Below are positions 9,147 to 18,026 of a stretch of 64,000 bases of DNA, piece by piece. The position numbers were made by a program, and so were the translations under genes. The DNA is taken from contig NZ_JAIQYY010000003.1 of assembly GCF_020181035.1 (NCBI RefSeq), positions 331,862-395,861 on the forward strand, written 5' to 3'. Numbering within the stretch: the stretch's first letter is position 1; each line of letters opens with the position of its first letter. The notes under the pieces are model-generated. The model saw only the letters and a program-made list of their open reading frames with translations. It made no database searches and was not told the DNA's origin. The DNA is from Streptomyces sp. CoH27 (lineage in GTDB: Bacteria; Actinomycetota; Actinomycetes; Streptomycetales; Streptomycetaceae).

Positions 9147-10934
9147 ATGGCTCGTATGACCGCTGCCCGCGCGGCAGTTGAGATCCTCAAGCGCGAGGGC
9201 GTCACCGACGCCTTCGGTGTGCCGGGCGCGGCGATCAACCCCTTCTACAAGGCGCTCAAGGAGGGTGGCGGCATCAACCACACCCTCGCCCGCCATGTCG
9301 AGGGCGCCTCCCACATGGCCGAGGGCTACACCCGTACCGAGCCGGGCAACATCGGCGTCTGCATCGGTACCTCCGGCCCGGCCGGCACCGACATGATCAC
9401 CGGTCTCTACTCGGCCATCGGTGACTCCATCCCGATCCTGTGCATCACGGGCCAGGCGCCCACCAGCGTGATCCACAAGGAGGACTTCCAGGCCGTCGAC
9501 ATCGCCTCGATCGCGGGGCCGGTCACGAAAATGGCGGTCACCGTCCTGGAGGCCGCGCAGGTCCCCGGCGTCTTCCAGCAGGCCTTCCACCTGATGCGCT
9601 CCGGCCGTCCCGGCCCGGTCCTGATCGACCTGCCGATCGACGTCCAGCTGACCGAGATCGAGTTCGACCCGGAGACGTACGAGCCGCTGCCGGTCTACAA
9701 GCCGGCCGCGACCCGCGCCCAGATCGAGAAGGCGATCTCGTTCCTGCTGGCCTCCGAGCGCCCGGTCATCGTGGCCGGCGGCGGCGTCATCGGCGCCGAC
9801 GCGGCCGAGTTGCTGGTGGAGTTCGCCGAGCTGACGCAGACGCCGGTCATCCCGACCCTGATGGGCTGGGGCACGCTGTCCGACGACCACGAGCTGAACG
9901 CCGGCATGGTCGGCGTGCAGACCTCGCACCGGTACGGCAACGCCAACTTCCTGGAGTCGGACTTCGTCCTCGGCATCGGCAACCGCTGGGCCAACCGCCA
10001 CACCGGCTACAAGCTCGACGTCTACCGGGGCGAGCGAAAGTTCGTCCACGTCGACATCGAGCCCACCCAGATCGGCAAGATCTTCCCGCCGGACTACGGG
10101 GTGGTCTCCGACGCCAAGGCCGCGCTGGAGCTGTTCATCGAGGTCGCCAAGGAGCTGAAGGCCGAGGGCAGGCTCCCCGACCGCTCCGCGTGGGTGGCCT
10201 CCACCCAGGAGCGCAAGGCCATGCTGCTGCGCCGTACGCACTTCGACAACGTGCCGATGAAGCCGCAGCGTGTGTACGAGGAGATGAACAAGGCCTTCGG
10301 CCCGGACACCCGCTACGTCACCACCATCGGCCTCTCCCAGATCGCCGGCGCGCAGATGCTGCATGTCTACAAGCCGCGCCACTGGATCAACTGCGGCCAG
10401 GCCGGCCCGCTCGGCTGGACCATCCCGGCCGCGATCGGCGTCGCCAAGGCCGACCCGGACTCCCCGGTCGTCGCCCTGTCCGGCGACTACGACTTCCAGT
10501 TCCTGATCGAGGAGCTGGCGGTCGCCGCCCAGCACCGGATCCCCTACGTCCACGTGCTGGTGAACAACGCCTACCTGGGCCTGATCCGCCAGGCGCAGAT
10601 CGGCCTGGACATCAACTTCCAGGTCAACCTGGAGTTCGAGAACATCAACACGCCGGAGATCGGCGTCTACGGCGTGGACCACGTCAAGGTCGCCGAGGGC
10701 CTGGGCTGCAAGGCGATCCGGGTCACCGAGCCGGACCAGCTGGGCGCGGCCTTCGAGCAGGCGAAGAAGCTGGCCGCCGAGTACCGGGTGCCGGTCGTCG
10801 TCGAGGCGATCCTGGAGCGGATCACGAACATCTCGATGAGCCGCACCATGGACATCAGCGACATCTCCGAGTTCGAGGACCTGGCCACCGAGCCGGGTCA
10901 CGCGCCGACGTCGATCAAGCCGCTGAAGGTCTGA
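9147..10934 (+). CDS. gcl: Glyoxylate carboligase
   Basis: 595 residues, ATG 9147 after GCAGGAG. It condenses two glyoxylates to tartronate semialdehyde plus CO2, in the cytoplasm, with thiamine diphosphate and FAD. The enzyme belongs to the acetolactate synthase family. The N-terminal segment [15 protein letters not shown] is characteristic of Gcl: the usual catalytic Glu of thiamine-diphosphate enzymes is replaced by a hydrophobic residue in HVEGAS context. The cofactor-binding GDYDF...NNAYLG motif is near residue 450. Length equals E. coli Gcl. It is the entry step of the glycerate pathway that serves the allantoin genes at the far end of the window. Likely repressed by AllR through the operator at 9047. 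Confidence 0.97.
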   Translation: MARMTAARAAVEILKREGVTDAFGVPGAAINPFYKALKEGGGINHTLARHVEGASHMAEGYTRTEPGNIGVCIGTSGPAGTDMITGLYSAIGDSIPILCITGQAPTSVIHKEDFQAVDIASIAGPVTKMAVTVLEAAQVPGVFQQAFHLMRSGRPGPVLIDLPIDVQLTEIEFDPETYEPLPVYKPAATRAQIEKAISFLLASERPVIVAGGGVIGADAAELLVEFAELTQTPVIPTLMGWGTLSDDHELNAGMVGVQTSHRYGNANFLESDFVLGIGNRWANRHTGYKLDVYRGERKFVHVDIEPTQIGKIFPPDYGVVSDAKAALELFIEVAKELKAEGRLPDRSAWVASTQERKAMLLRRTHFDNVPMKPQRVYEEMNKAFGPDTRYVTTIGLSQIAGAQMLHVYKPRHWINCGQAGPLGWTIPAAIGVAKADPDSPVVALSGDYDFQFLIEELAVAAQHRIPYVHVLVNNAYLGLIRQAQIGLDINFQVNLEFENINTPEIGVYGVDHVKVAEGLGCKAIRVTEPDQLGAAFEQAKKLAAEYRVPVVVEAILERITNISMSRTMDISDISEFEDLATEPGHAPTSIKPLKV

Positions 10935-10955
10935 CGGCCGTAGCGCACCAGCCGA

Positions 10956-10986
10956 GGGCGGCCCGTCCGACAAGGACGGGCCGCCC
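10956..10986. terminator. Terminator after gcl
   Basis: GGGCGGCCCGTCC and GGACGGGCCGCCC form a perfect 13-bp stem with a GACAA loop, 22 bases after the gcl stop. It can serve the convergent small gene too. Confidence 0.85.
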
Positions 10987-11023
10987 TTCGGCGTTCCCGG
11001 ATGCCCCCTCTCCTCTGCCTGTC

Positions 11024-11257
11024 CTATACCTCGTGTTCCGACAGCCCCGGCCAGTCGTCGGGGCCGCCGCCCTGCCACTCGATCAGGTCGCTCTCCTCCA
11101 CCTCGATGCGGTCCAGGTCGGCCAGCCGCAGGATCTCCACGACATCGTCCAGATGGGAGGCGATCCCCAGGGTCACATCGCCCTCGGTGACCCTCCGGGA
11201 GCCGTCCAGGGCCGGGGAGTGGACCACGATGTGCGGGTACTGCGTCGGATTGCCCAT
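11024..11257 (-). CDS. Small acidic conserved hypothetical protein
   Basis: 77 residues from ATG 11257. The sequence is acidic and hydrophilic (HLDDVVEILRLADLDRIEVEESDL, ending WPGLSEHEV), with no signal peptide, membrane segment or known domain that I recognise. Codon third positions are strongly GC, as in real genes here. It is bracketed by two strong hairpins (10956-10986 and 11313-11350), so it is an independent unit between gcl and the catalase gene. Function unknown. Confidence 0.55.
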   Translation of the reverse strand: MGNPTQYPHIVVHSPALDGSRRVTEGDVTLGIASHLDDVVEILRLADLDRIEVEESDLIEWQGGGPDDWPGLSEHEV

Positions 11258-11312
11258 GCCCTCAGCGTGCTGCGGATGCGCCCGGCGCGCACGCCGGGGC
11301 GGGCACACACGA

Positions 11313-11350
11313 CAGCGCCCCCCTGGACCGGCTGGTCCAGGGGGGCGCTG
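11313..11350. terminator. Strong hairpin upstream of the small hypothetical gene
   Basis: CAGCGCCCCCCTGGACC pairs perfectly with GGTCCAGGGGGGCGCTG: 17 bp, GGCT loop. It probably stops transcripts coming from the catalase direction. Confidence 0.75.
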
Positions 11351-11688
11351 CTGCACGATGACAGCCGTCCGACGGCGCGAGGCTGGGCGCGACAGGTCGT
11401 TCGCGCCGCCGGACGGGGCTGGTGGGGATCCCGTACGGGGTCCGCAGGGGATCGGGGTGGGACCGCGGCGGATGCGACGGAAAGCGGGGCCTCCTTCCCT
11501 CTGGTCGAGAAGGGGACACGCTCCTTCACCACCGCACTGGCTCGCACGCCGCCGCGGTCCTCGCCCTGCCCGCGCGCTCCGCCCGGCGGCCACCCCTCAT
11601 CCGGGCCGTCGGGCATCCTGCGCGGGCCGCGTGCGGAGCTGCTGACCTCCTGTCAGGCCCCGTACGCCGCTCGGGTGTTGCCGGCCTC
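11351..11688. other. Intergenic stretch without a recognisable gene
   Basis: 338 bases between the hairpin and the catalase stop. Open frames cross it on both strands, but none has a ribosome site or a protein-like composition. I see no repeat or RNA gene. Confidence 0.5.
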
Positions 11689-13161
11689 TCAGTCCTCGCG
11701 CAGGGCGCGGACCGCCTCCTCCACCCGCTTGCCGTACTCCGGGTCGGCGGCGTGGAAGTGGGCCAGGTTCTTCTCGATCACGTCGTCGCGGGTGACCTGC
11801 GACAGGCCGCCGGCGATGTTCGCGATCAGGCGGGACTTCTCGTCCTCGGACATCAGCCGGTACAGCTCGCCGGCCTGGTAGAAGTCGTCGTCCTTGGTGT
11901 GCGGGGGAGCGGTGTGGGTGCCGGTGTGGCCCGAGACCGCCAGCGGGGCGGACAGCGGGCGGCCGGTCTCCACCGGGCCGTCGTAGGAGTTCGGCTCGTA
12001 GTTCTTGGCGTGACGGCCCTGGCCGTTGACCGCCATGAAGCCGTCGCGGCCGTAGTTCTGCGCGGTCGTCGCCTTCGGGGCGTTGACGGCCAGCAGGGTG
12101 TGGTTGACGCCCAGGCGGTAGCGGTGCGCGTCCGCGTAGGCGAACAGGCGGCCCTGGAGCATCTTGTCGGGGGAGGGACCGATGCCCGGAACGAAGTTGT
12201 TCGGGGAGAACGCGGCCTGCTCGACCTCGGCGAAGACGTTGTCCGGGTTGCGGTCGAGGACCAGGCGGCCCACGCGCTGCAGCGGGTAGTCCTTGTGCGG
12301 CCAGACCTTGGTCAGGTCGAACGGGTTGAAGCGGTAGTCGGCCGCCTCGGCCGCCGGCATGATCTGCACGTACAGGGTCCAGGACGGGTGCACCCCGCGC
12401 TCGATGGCCTGGAGCAGGTCCGTCTGGTGCGAGTTGGGGTCCTTGCCCGCCAGCTCCGCGGCCTGCTCGCTGCTCAAGGACCGGATGCCCTGGTTGGTCT
12501 TGAAGTGGTACTTGACGAAGAAGGCCTCGCCTTCCGCGTTCGTCCACTGGTAGGTGTGCGAGCCGTAGCCGTTCATGTGGCGGTACGACGCCGGGATGCC
12601 GCGGTCGCCCATCAGCCAGGTCACCTGGTGCGTGGCCTCGGGGGCGTGCGCCCAGAAGTCCCAGACGTTGTCCGGCTCCTGACGGCCCGTGAACGGGTCG
12701 CGCTTCTGCGAGTGGATGAAGTCGGGGAACTTGATCGGGTCCTTGATGAAGAACACCGGGGTGTTGTTGCCGACGAGGTCGTAGTTGCCCTCCGCGGTGT
12801 AGAACTTCACCGCGAAGCCGCGCGGGTCGCGCACCGCGTCCGCGCCGCCGAGGGAGTCGGCGACCGTCGAGAAGCGCAGGAACACCTCGGTGCGCTTGCC
12901 GATCTCGCTCAGGAAGTCGGCGTGGGTGTAGCCGGTGACGTCGTCCGTCACCTCGAAGTGACCGTAGGCGCCGGAGCCACGGGCGTGCACCACGCGCTCC
13001 GGGATGCGCTCGCGGTTGAAGCGCGCGAGCTTCTCCAGGAGGTGCTGGTCCTGGAGCAGGAGCGGGCCGCCGACACCGGCGGAGGCGGAGTTCTGGTTGT
13101 CTGCGACCGGGGCGCCGGACTCCGTGGTGAGAGTTCGCGCCGTGAGCACGCGCTTCGACAT
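11689..13161 (-). CDS. Monofunctional haem catalase (clade 3 size)
   Basis: 490 residues from ATG 13161, preceded by GGAAGG. Hallmarks are the distal His region [18 protein letters not shown], the distal Asn segment [10 protein letters not shown], and the proximal haem-Tyr motif [14 protein letters not shown] near residue 340. It dismutates hydrogen peroxide to water and oxygen. Its place between gcl and glxR, with both purine-regulon palindromes in its promoter, suggests that its main job is to detoxify peroxide made by uricase. The frame stays open upstream to 13749, but that part is antisense of glxR. Confidence 0.95.
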   Translation of the reverse strand: MSKRVLTARTLTTESGAPVADNQNSASAGVGGPLLLQDQHLLEKLARFNRERIPERVVHARGSGAYGHFEVTDDVTGYTHADFLSEIGKRTEVFLRFSTVADSLGGADAVRDPRGFAVKFYTAEGNYDLVGNNTPVFFIKDPIKFPDFIHSQKRDPFTGRQEPDNVWDFWAHAPEATHQVTWLMGDRGIPASYRHMNGYGSHTYQWTNAEGEAFFVKYHFKTNQGIRSLSSEQAAELAGKDPNSHQTDLLQAIERGVHPSWTLYVQIMPAAEAADYRFNPFDLTKVWPHKDYPLQRVGRLVLDRNPDNVFAEVEQAAFSPNNFVPGIGPSPDKMLQGRLFAYADAHRYRLGVNHTLLAVNAPKATTAQNYGRDGFMAVNGQGRHAKNYEPNSYDGPVETGRPLSAPLAVSGHTGTHTAPPHTKDDDFYQAGELYRLMSEDEKSRLIANIAGGLSQVTRDDVIEKNLAHFHAADPEYGKRVEEAVRALRED

Positions 13162-13197
13162 CAGGGACCTTCCGTACGAGGGGCAGCGGAAAACTGT

Positions 13198-13212
13198 TTC
13201 CGCTTTGTGGAG
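13198..13212. promoter_or_regulatory. AllR-type operator in the catalase promoter
   Basis: TTCCGCTTTGTGGAG, matching the TTCC-N7-GGAA family with one mismatch in the outer arms. It covers the predicted transcription start. It also forms half of a perfect 8-bp inverted repeat AGCGGAAA-N4-TTTCCGCT (13185-13204). Confidence 0.55.
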
Positions 13213-13239
13213 CCTAAGTTCGGGCCTTCCGGGCGTCAA
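13211..13239 (-). promoter_or_regulatory. Catalase promoter
   Basis: Read on the minus strand: TTGACG, 17 bases, TAGGCT. The -35 box lies inside the TTCAAC-type operator. Confidence 0.65.
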
Positions 13240-13251
13240 CAGTTTGTTGAA
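13235..13251. promoter_or_regulatory. TTCAAC-type operator in the catalase promoter
   Basis: GTCAAC-AGTTT-GTTGAA, a 6+5+6 palindrome overlapping the -35 box. The same design occurs before the urate operon (17018), aceB (59587) and allB (61724). Confidence 0.65.
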
Positions 13252-13271
13252 GTCCGGGGCCGGGGGATGTG

Positions 13272-13333
13272 TTCCGGGCCGCGGCGGCGCCTGGGCGCGA
13301 CAGGACAGGTGTCGGCGCCGCCGCGGCCCGGAA
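13272..13333. terminator. Long terminator hairpin after glxR
   Basis: Perfect 20-bp arms (13272-13291 and 13314-13333) with a 22-base loop, 14 bases after the glxR stop. It separates the hyi-glxR operon from the catalase promoter. Confidence 0.85.
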
Positions 13334-13346
13334 GTCTCGGGGTGGG

Positions 13347-14240
13347 TCAGACCTGGGCGCCGGACAGGCGCTCCACGGCCCGCAGCAGGGCCGAGTGGTC
13401 CAGGCCGCCGTCGCCCTGGGCGCGCAGCGAGGCGACCAGCTGGGCGACCACGGCGCCGACCGGCAGGGCCGCGCCGACGTTGCGGGCGGCGTCGGTGACG
13501 ATGCCCATGTCCTTGTGGTGCAGGTCGATGCGGAAGCCCGGCTTGAAGTCGCGGTTCAGGAAGTTGTCCTTCTTCCGCGTCAGCACGGTCGAGCCGGCCA
13601 GGCCGCCGTTGAGAACGTCCAACGCGGCCGCGAGGTCCACGCCCGACTTCTCCAGGAAGACCACGGCCTCGGCGCACGCCTGGATGTTCACGGCGACGAT
13701 CAGCTGGTTGGCTGCCTTCACGGTCTGGCCGGAGCCGTGCGGGCCGCACAGCACGATGGTCTTGCCGAGCGCCTCGAAGAGGGGCTTCGCGATGTCGAAG
13801 TCGGCCTGCTCACCGCCGACCATGATCGACAGCACGGCCTCGATGGCACCGGCCTCGCCGCCGGACACCGGGGCGTCGAGCACCCGGATGCCCTTGTCCT
13901 TCGCGGCCTTCGCCAGGTCCACGGAGGTCTGCGGGGTGATCGAGGACATGTCGATCAGCAGGGCGCCCTGCCGCGCGTTCTCCAGGATGCCGTCGGGGCC
14001 GTAGGAGATGGCCTCGACCTGCGGGGACGCGGGCACCATCGTGATGATCACGTCGGCGTCCCGCACGGCCTCGGCGATCGAGGAGGCGGCCGTGCCGCCG
14101 GCGGCGGCCAGGCGGTCCAGCTTGTCCTGCTCCAGGGTGAAGCCGGTGACCTGGTAACCCGCCTTGATCAGGTTCTCGGACATGGGGGAGCCCATGATGC
14201 CGAGGCCGATCCAGGCGATCTTGGGAAGGGCGTTGCTCAT
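13347..14240 (-). CDS. glxR: 2-Hydroxy-3-oxopropionate (tartronate semialdehyde) reductase
   Basis: 297 residues, ATG 14240. A beta-hydroxyacid dehydrogenase: N-terminal NAD(P) fold [17 protein letters not shown], substrate motif [11 protein letters not shown] near residue 120, and the catalytic Lys motif GQTVKAANQ near residue 170. It reduces tartronate semialdehyde, the product of Gcl, to D-glycerate. It is the second gene of the hyi-glxR operon (42 bases between them) and is followed by a strong terminator. Confidence 0.95.
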   Translation of the reverse strand: MSNALPKIAWIGLGIMGSPMSENLIKAGYQVTGFTLEQDKLDRLAAAGGTAASSIAEAVRDADVIITMVPASPQVEAISYGPDGILENARQGALLIDMSSITPQTSVDLAKAAKDKGIRVLDAPVSGGEAGAIEAVLSIMVGGEQADFDIAKPLFEALGKTIVLCGPHGSGQTVKAANQLIVAVNIQACAEAVVFLEKSGVDLAAALDVLNGGLAGSTVLTRKKDNFLNRDFKPGFRIDLHHKDMGIVTDAARNVGAALPVGAVVAQLVASLRAQGDGGLDHSALLRAVERLSGAQV

Positions 14241-14282
14241 GATGGGGGTACCTCTCTCAACTGCTGTGCAAAGTCAGGGTGT

Positions 14283-15140
14283 TCAGCGGGCGGCGCGGGC
14301 CTCGGCCGGCAGCCAGTCGAAGGCCTCGGCGCTCGGGCGGTCACCCGGCTTGTACTCCAGGCCCACCCAGCCGTCGTACCCCGCCTTCCTCAGCCGGCCG
14401 AGCAGCTCCTCCAGCGGGAGCGAGCCGGTGCCGGGGGCGCCGCGGCCGGGGTTGTCGGCGATCTGGACGTGGCCGGTCTTCGCGGCGTAACTCTCGATGA
14501 CCGACGGCAGGTCCTCGCCGTTCATGGACAGGTGGTACAGGTCCATCAGGAACTTCGCGTTCCCGAGGCCCGTCGCCTCGTTGACCTTGTCCACCACCGC
14601 GACGGCGGCGGGCGCGCTCACCAGGGGGTAGAGCGGGGACTCGGGCTGGTTCAGCGCCTCGATCAGCAGGATCGCGCCGATCCGGTCGGCCGCGCGGGCC
14701 GCGAGGACCAGGTTCTCCAGGGCGAGCGCGTCCTGCTCGGCCGGGTCCACGCCCTCGACGCGGTTGCCGTAGAGGGCGTTGAGCGCCGTGCAGCCGAGGG
14801 AGGCGGCGAAGTCCGCCGCCACGTCGATGTTGGCGCGGAACCTCTCCGACTCCTCGCCGGGGACGGACAGGGCGCCGCGGTCCGGGCCCGGCAGCTGTCC
14901 GGCGTAGAAATTCAGCCCCGTGAGCTGGACGCCCGCGTCCTCGATCGCCTTCTTCAGGGCGTCGAGCTCGCCCTGCTCGGGGGTGGGGGAGTCGACCCAG
15001 GGCCACCACAGCTCGACCGCCGTGAAGCCCGCCGCGGCGGCGGCCGCGGGACGCTCCAGGAGCGGGAGTTCCGTGAAGAGGATCGACAGGTTGACGTTGA
15101 AGCGCTGGTCTGCGGCTGTGCTCCATCCAGAACCTGGCAT
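14283..15140 (-). CDS. hyi: Hydroxypyruvate isomerase
   Basis: 285 residues from ATG 15140; the site GGAAGGGAGC is 9 bases upstream. TIM-barrel sugar-isomerase family (AP endonuclease 2 type), with [18 protein letters not shown] at the start and metal ligands expected in [12 protein letters not shown] (Glu), [12 protein letters not shown] (Asp/His) and [12 protein letters not shown] (His). It interconverts hydroxypyruvate and tartronate semialdehyde. First gene of the hyi-glxR operon, with a TTCC-type operator downstream of its promoter. The open frame continues upstream through a pqqE remnant but is not part of this gene. Confidence 0.94.
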   Translation of the reverse strand: MPGSGWSTAADQRFNVNLSILFTELPLLERPAAAAAAGFTAVELWWPWVDSPTPEQGELDALKKAIEDAGVQLTGLNFYAGQLPGPDRGALSVPGEESERFRANIDVAADFAASLGCTALNALYGNRVEGVDPAEQDALALENLVLAARAADRIGAILLIEALNQPESPLYPLVSAPAAVAVVDKVNEATGLGNAKFLMDLYHLSMNGEDLPSVIESYAAKTGHVQIADNPGRGAPGTGSLPLEELLGRLRKAGYDGWVGLEYKPGDRPSAEAFDWLPAEARAAR

Positions 15141-15168
15141 CGGGGCCGCGCTCCCTTCCGTGTCGAGA

Positions 15169-15183
15169 TTCCGTATTGCGGAA
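15169..15183. promoter_or_regulatory. AllR-type operator upstream of hyi
   Basis: TTCCGTATTGCGGAA, the most symmetric copy of the family (one mismatch). It lies between the start of transcription and the hyi ATG. A weaker look-alike, TTCTGCGTAATGGAA, follows at 15190-15204. Confidence 0.7.
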
Positions 15184-15203
15184 GTTTGTTTCTGCGTAAT
15201 GGA

Positions 15204-15233
15204 AGATTGCCTGTGGCCGGGGACGACTGTCAA
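15204..15233 (-). promoter_or_regulatory. hyi-glxR promoter
   Basis: On the minus strand: TTGACA, 18 bases, CAATCT. Both operator-like palindromes lie at or just after the predicted start of transcription. Confidence 0.55.
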
Positions 15234-15335
15234 GGGCGGGCACGAAAAAGTGACCCCGCGGGCCGCGCCCCTGGCACCCCTGAGTGCCCCCGTGGAGCCG
15301 TGTGCCGTCGGGGTGGGATGCGGTCGGGGAGCGAG

Positions 15336-15554
15336 TACGGCGTCACGCGCGCGGTCCGCCTCGTCGGCGGCCCGCACCGCCGCTGCCACGGTCCCGTGAT
15401 CGGGGGACGGGTGGCAGACCGGATCGGTGCGGGCGGCGTCGCCGGTCAGCAGGAACGCCTGGCAGCGGCACCCACCGAAGTCGGCCTCGCGGCGCTCGCG
15501 GCTACGGCAGGGTTCCGGCATCCGGTCCGTTCCGCGAAAGTGCTGGAACAGGGG
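15336..15554 (-). pseudogene. 3' remnant of a pqqE-type radical SAM gene
   Basis: A 73-residue stretch on the minus strand matches the C-terminal SPASM end of Pqq[12 protein letters not shown], then [16 protein letters not shown] and [11 protein letters not shown]. In intact family members the first part reads CxxC; here the second Cys is Arg (CRSRERRE), which would break an auxiliary iron-sulfur cluster. No start, radical SAM core or stop of its own is present, and no other PQQ gene is nearby. At 15555 it meets the SpoIIE remnant on the other strand, so this is a rearrangement junction. Confidence 0.75.
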
Positions 15555-15556
15555 TG

Positions 15557-16123
15557 ACCGCTCCCGGGTCCGTGACATCGACATCGGCCTGGACAAGCTC
15601 CGCGCCGTCCTGGCCTGCGCCGACCGGGCGCCGGAAGACACCTGCGAGGCTGTCCTGGACGCGCTGCTCCCGGCCCGCCCGAAGGGCGACGTGGCCCTGC
15701 TGGTCGCCCGCCCGCACGCCCTGGGGCCGGAGCGGGTCGCCGAGTGGGAGTGGCCGCGCGACCCGGCGATCGTCTCCGGCTGCCGCGCGGCGGTCACCGA
15801 GCAGCCGGCCGCCCGGGGCCTGGACGGACTGGCCGCCTGGGGTCTGGACGAACTGGCCTTCACCACCGAACTGATCGCCGGCGGGCTGGTCACCGACGCC
15901 ATCCGGCACGTGAGCGGTCCGGTCCGACTGCGCCTGCCTTGCGACCGGGCGCCGATCCGCGAGGTCTCCGACGGAAGCAGCACGTCGCCCAGGCTGCGCC
16001 GCGCACGGAGCACGGACGAGGGCGGGCGTGGACTCCTTCTCGTCGCCCAGCTCAACCGAGCGCTGGGGAACCCGCTGCACCATGGACGGCGAGGTCATCT
16101 GGACCGAACAGCCCCTGCCGTGA
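15557..16123 (+). pseudogene. 3' remnant of a SpoIIE-type phosphatase with ATPase domain
   Basis: The plus-strand frame encodes the end of a PP2C/SpoIIE protein ([21 protein letters not shown]) and its C-terminal anti-sigma-like ATPase: [27 protein letters not shown] and [14 protein letters not shown]. The N box is weakened: the usual N of ELVTNAIRH is D. At 16054-16055 one extra A shifts the frame; removing it restores LTERWGTR and IWTEQPLP and the stop at 16123. The 5' part (sensor and most of the phosphatase) is missing. Clear pseudogene. Confidence 0.8.
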
Positions 16124-16248
16124 CCGAGGCGATGGCTTCCGGTCCCGCGGGCAGCAGGAGCCCCGCGTCGGTTAGAGTCGCTGCTGGGCGGTGCCCCGCA
16201 ATGGTCCGTCCAGACAAAAGCGCAGGTCAGGACGGCTTTGGGGGCAGT

Positions 16249-16500
16249 ATGCGATTGCGAGTGGAGTTCACGACCGAACCCTTCGATCTCGACGAGGCGC
16301 CCGCGCACGCGCTGGTGGCCCGACAGGTCATCGAGACGGCGGAACTCGACGCGGTGGACGTCGGCCCGTTCGGCAACACCGCCGAAGGGGGCGCCGACAG
16401 CGTGCTCACCGCCGTGGACGCGCTGCTGCGCAAGACCCTGGAGGCCGGCGCCACCCGGGTGTCGCTGCAGGTCAACGTGATCGAGGAGAGCGACAGGTGA
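16249..16500 (+). CDS. Small hypothetical protein, first of a coupled pair
   Basis: 83 residues from ATG 16249 (GGGGGCAGT upstream). An alpha/beta pattern: MRLRVEFTTEPF, a conserved-looking middle with PFGNTAEGGADSVLTAV, then an amphipathic helix and the strand VSLQVNVIEE. No signal or membrane segment, and I do not recognise the family. Its last four bases GTGA are the start of the next gene, so the two products are probably made in equal amounts and may act together. It lies immediately upstream of the urate operon. Confidence 0.65.
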   Translation: MRLRVEFTTEPFDLDEAPAHALVARQVIETAELDAVDVGPFGNTAEGGADSVLTAVDALLRKTLEAGATRVSLQVNVIEESDR

Positions 16501-16865
16501 CCGGCGCCGGGGACGAGCCCTTCATCACGGCCGTGAAGCCGCTGGTCGACGCCATGGGCGGGGAGCTGATCCCGCCCGACGCGGCCGGCCCCGAGGACGT
16601 CGTGCTCGCCTGGCAGGGCGCCGACGTCGTCGCCGTACGCCTGCCCCAGCTCGCCGATTCCCTCGACCACATCCTCGCCGCCATGGAGCGCCGGCAGGGC
16701 AAGCCGCTGGCCGACCTGGACCGCAAGGCCAAGCAGGAGGTCGTACGGATTCTGGAGGCGCGGGGCGCGTTCGCCGTGCGGCACGGTGTGGAGACCGTGG
16801 CGAGCGCACTGGGCGTCAGCCGCTTCACCGTCTACAACTACCTCAACCGGGACAAGGGGGCATAG
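16497..16865 (+). CDS. Small regulator with YheO/DauR-like C-terminal helix-turn-helix
   Basis: 122 residues, GTG 16497. The C-terminal 45 residues, VVRILEARGAFAVRHGVETV then ASALGVSRFTVYNYLNR, fit the HTH_22-type domain that ends YheO/DauR regulators. The N-terminal part (ITAVKPLVDAMGGELIPPDA) looks like a shortened version of the PAS-like YheO sensor. Coupled by a 4-base overlap to the 83-residue gene. Being next to the urate operon, it is a candidate for the protein that binds the TTCAAC palindromes (inference only). Confidence 0.75.
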   Translation: MTGAGDEPFITAVKPLVDAMGGELIPPDAAGPEDVVLAWQGADVVAVRLPQLADSLDHILAAMERRQGKPLADLDRKAKQEVVRILEARGAFAVRHGVETVASALGVSRFTVYNYLNRDKGA

Positions 16866-17017
16866 CGGCCCGAGGGGGGCGCGGGGCTGTATGGATATGC
16901 GGCTCCGCCGCGTGGGCGCGACCGGCCACGACGGCGCGGCAGGTGCATGACGGTGGTCGACAGCCCCTGGCGGTCGCCCGGCCACCCGGGAAGCGTCCTC
17001 ACTTGTTACGCCGATTT

Positions 17018-17060
17018 TTCAACAAAGTGTTGACGTGGCGTTTCCGGGGGCGTTCACTAT
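17018..17060 (+). promoter_or_regulatory. Promoter and TTCAAC-type operator of the urate operon
   Basis: TTCAAC-AAAGT-GTTGAC (17018-17034) overlaps a -35 box TTGACG (17030-17035). A -10 box is less certain: TTCACT at 17-base or CACTAT at 19-base spacing. The 243-bp gap 16866-17108 holds nothing else, and there is no TTCC-type site here. Confidence 0.6.
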
Positions 17061-17108
17061 CGGCAGCCCGCTCAAGCACGAAGGCCGTTTCCGGCCACGG
17101 AGGCTCCC

Positions 17109-17618
17109 GTGACGACTTCCACGCCCCTGGGCCTGGCCCGGTTCAATGAACTGGAGGAACGCGACGCCCTCGCCGCCCTCCACGAGGCGTGTGCCTCCAC
17201 CGAGTGGGGCCGGCGGATCGCCGCCGCCCGCCCGTACGCCACCACCGACGACCTCTACGCCGCCAGCGACGCCGCCATGGCCGAGCTGACCACGGCCGAC
17301 CTGGAAGAGGCGATGGCGGGGCACCCGCCGATCGGGCGCCCCAAGCCCGGTGACCCGACCTCCGCGCGGGAGCAGGCCGGCATGTCCGGCGCCGCGGCGG
17401 AACTCAAGGCCGAGATGCTCGACCTCAACCTGGCCTACCAGGAGAAGTTCGGCCATGTGTTCCTCATCTGCGCGACCGGCCGGACCGGCGAGCAGATGCG
17501 TGACGCCGTGAAGGAGCGGATCGGGAACGCGCCGGAGCAGGAACGGGAGATCGTCCGCGCCGAGCTGGGCAAGATCAACCGTATCCGCCTGGCCCGACTC
17601 GTCGAAGAGGACGCCTGA
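17109..17618 (+). CDS. uraD: OHCU decarboxylase (2-oxo-4-hydroxy-4-carboxy-5-ureidoimidazoline decarboxylase)
   Basis: 169 residues, GTG 17109 with GGAGG 5 bases ahead. Family motif HPPIGRP, with the catalytic His, at about residue 78, and FGHVFLICATGRT in the second half. It converts OHCU to S-(+)-allantoin, the third step from urate. First gene of a tight operon: 4 bases to uraH and 8 from uraH to uricase, in an order that lets the unstable intermediates be processed at once. Confidence 0.95.
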   Translation: MTTSTPLGLARFNELEERDALAALHEACASTEWGRRIAAARPYATTDDLYAASDAAMAELTTADLEEAMAGHPPIGRPKPGDPTSAREQAGMSGAAAELKAEMLDLNLAYQEKFGHVFLICATGRTGEQMRDAVKERIGNAPEQEREIVRAELGKINRIRLARLVEEDA

Positions 17619-17622
17619 CACC

Positions 17623-18018
17623 ATGAGCACCAGCACCACCGCCTCCGTGTCCACGCACATCCTGGACACCTCCGTGGGCCGCCCCGCCGAGGGCGTCGCC
17701 GTCCAGCTCTCCGCCCGCTCCGGGCGCGATGCGGACTGGCGGACGCTCGGTGGCTCCGCGACCGACGCCGACGGCCGGTGCAAAGACCTGCCGGCACTGC
17801 CGGAGGGGACCACACATGTACGGCTCGACTTCGCGGTGGAGCCGTACTTCGAGAAGAAGCAAGCCGATGCGCAGCAGGACGCCCCCGCGAATCGGGACAG
17901 CGGACGCGGCGTGTTCTTCCCGGAGGTGGCGATCACGTTCGCCGTCGTACCGGGCGAGCACTACCACGTGCCGCTGCTGCTCAACCCGTTCGGCTACTCC
18001 GTTTACCGAGGGAGCTAG
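17623..18018 (+). CDS. uraH: 5-Hydroxyisourate hydrolase (transthyretin-like)
   Basis: 131 residues, ATG 17623. Starts STHILDTSVGRPAEGV, with the catalytic His, has HVRLDFAVEPYF in the middle and ends in the diagnostic YRGS. It hydrolyses 5-hydroxyisourate from uricase to OHCU. Slightly longer than the usual 110-115 residues because of an insertion with KKQADAQQDAPANRD near residue 90. No signal peptide, so cytoplasmic. Confidence 0.95.
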   Translation: MSTSTTASVSTHILDTSVGRPAEGVAVQLSARSGRDADWRTLGGSATDADGRCKDLPALPEGTTHVRLDFAVEPYFEKKQADAQQDAPANRDSGRGVFFPEVAITFAVVPGEHYHVPLLLNPFGYSVYRGS

Positions 18019-18026
18019 CAGACACC

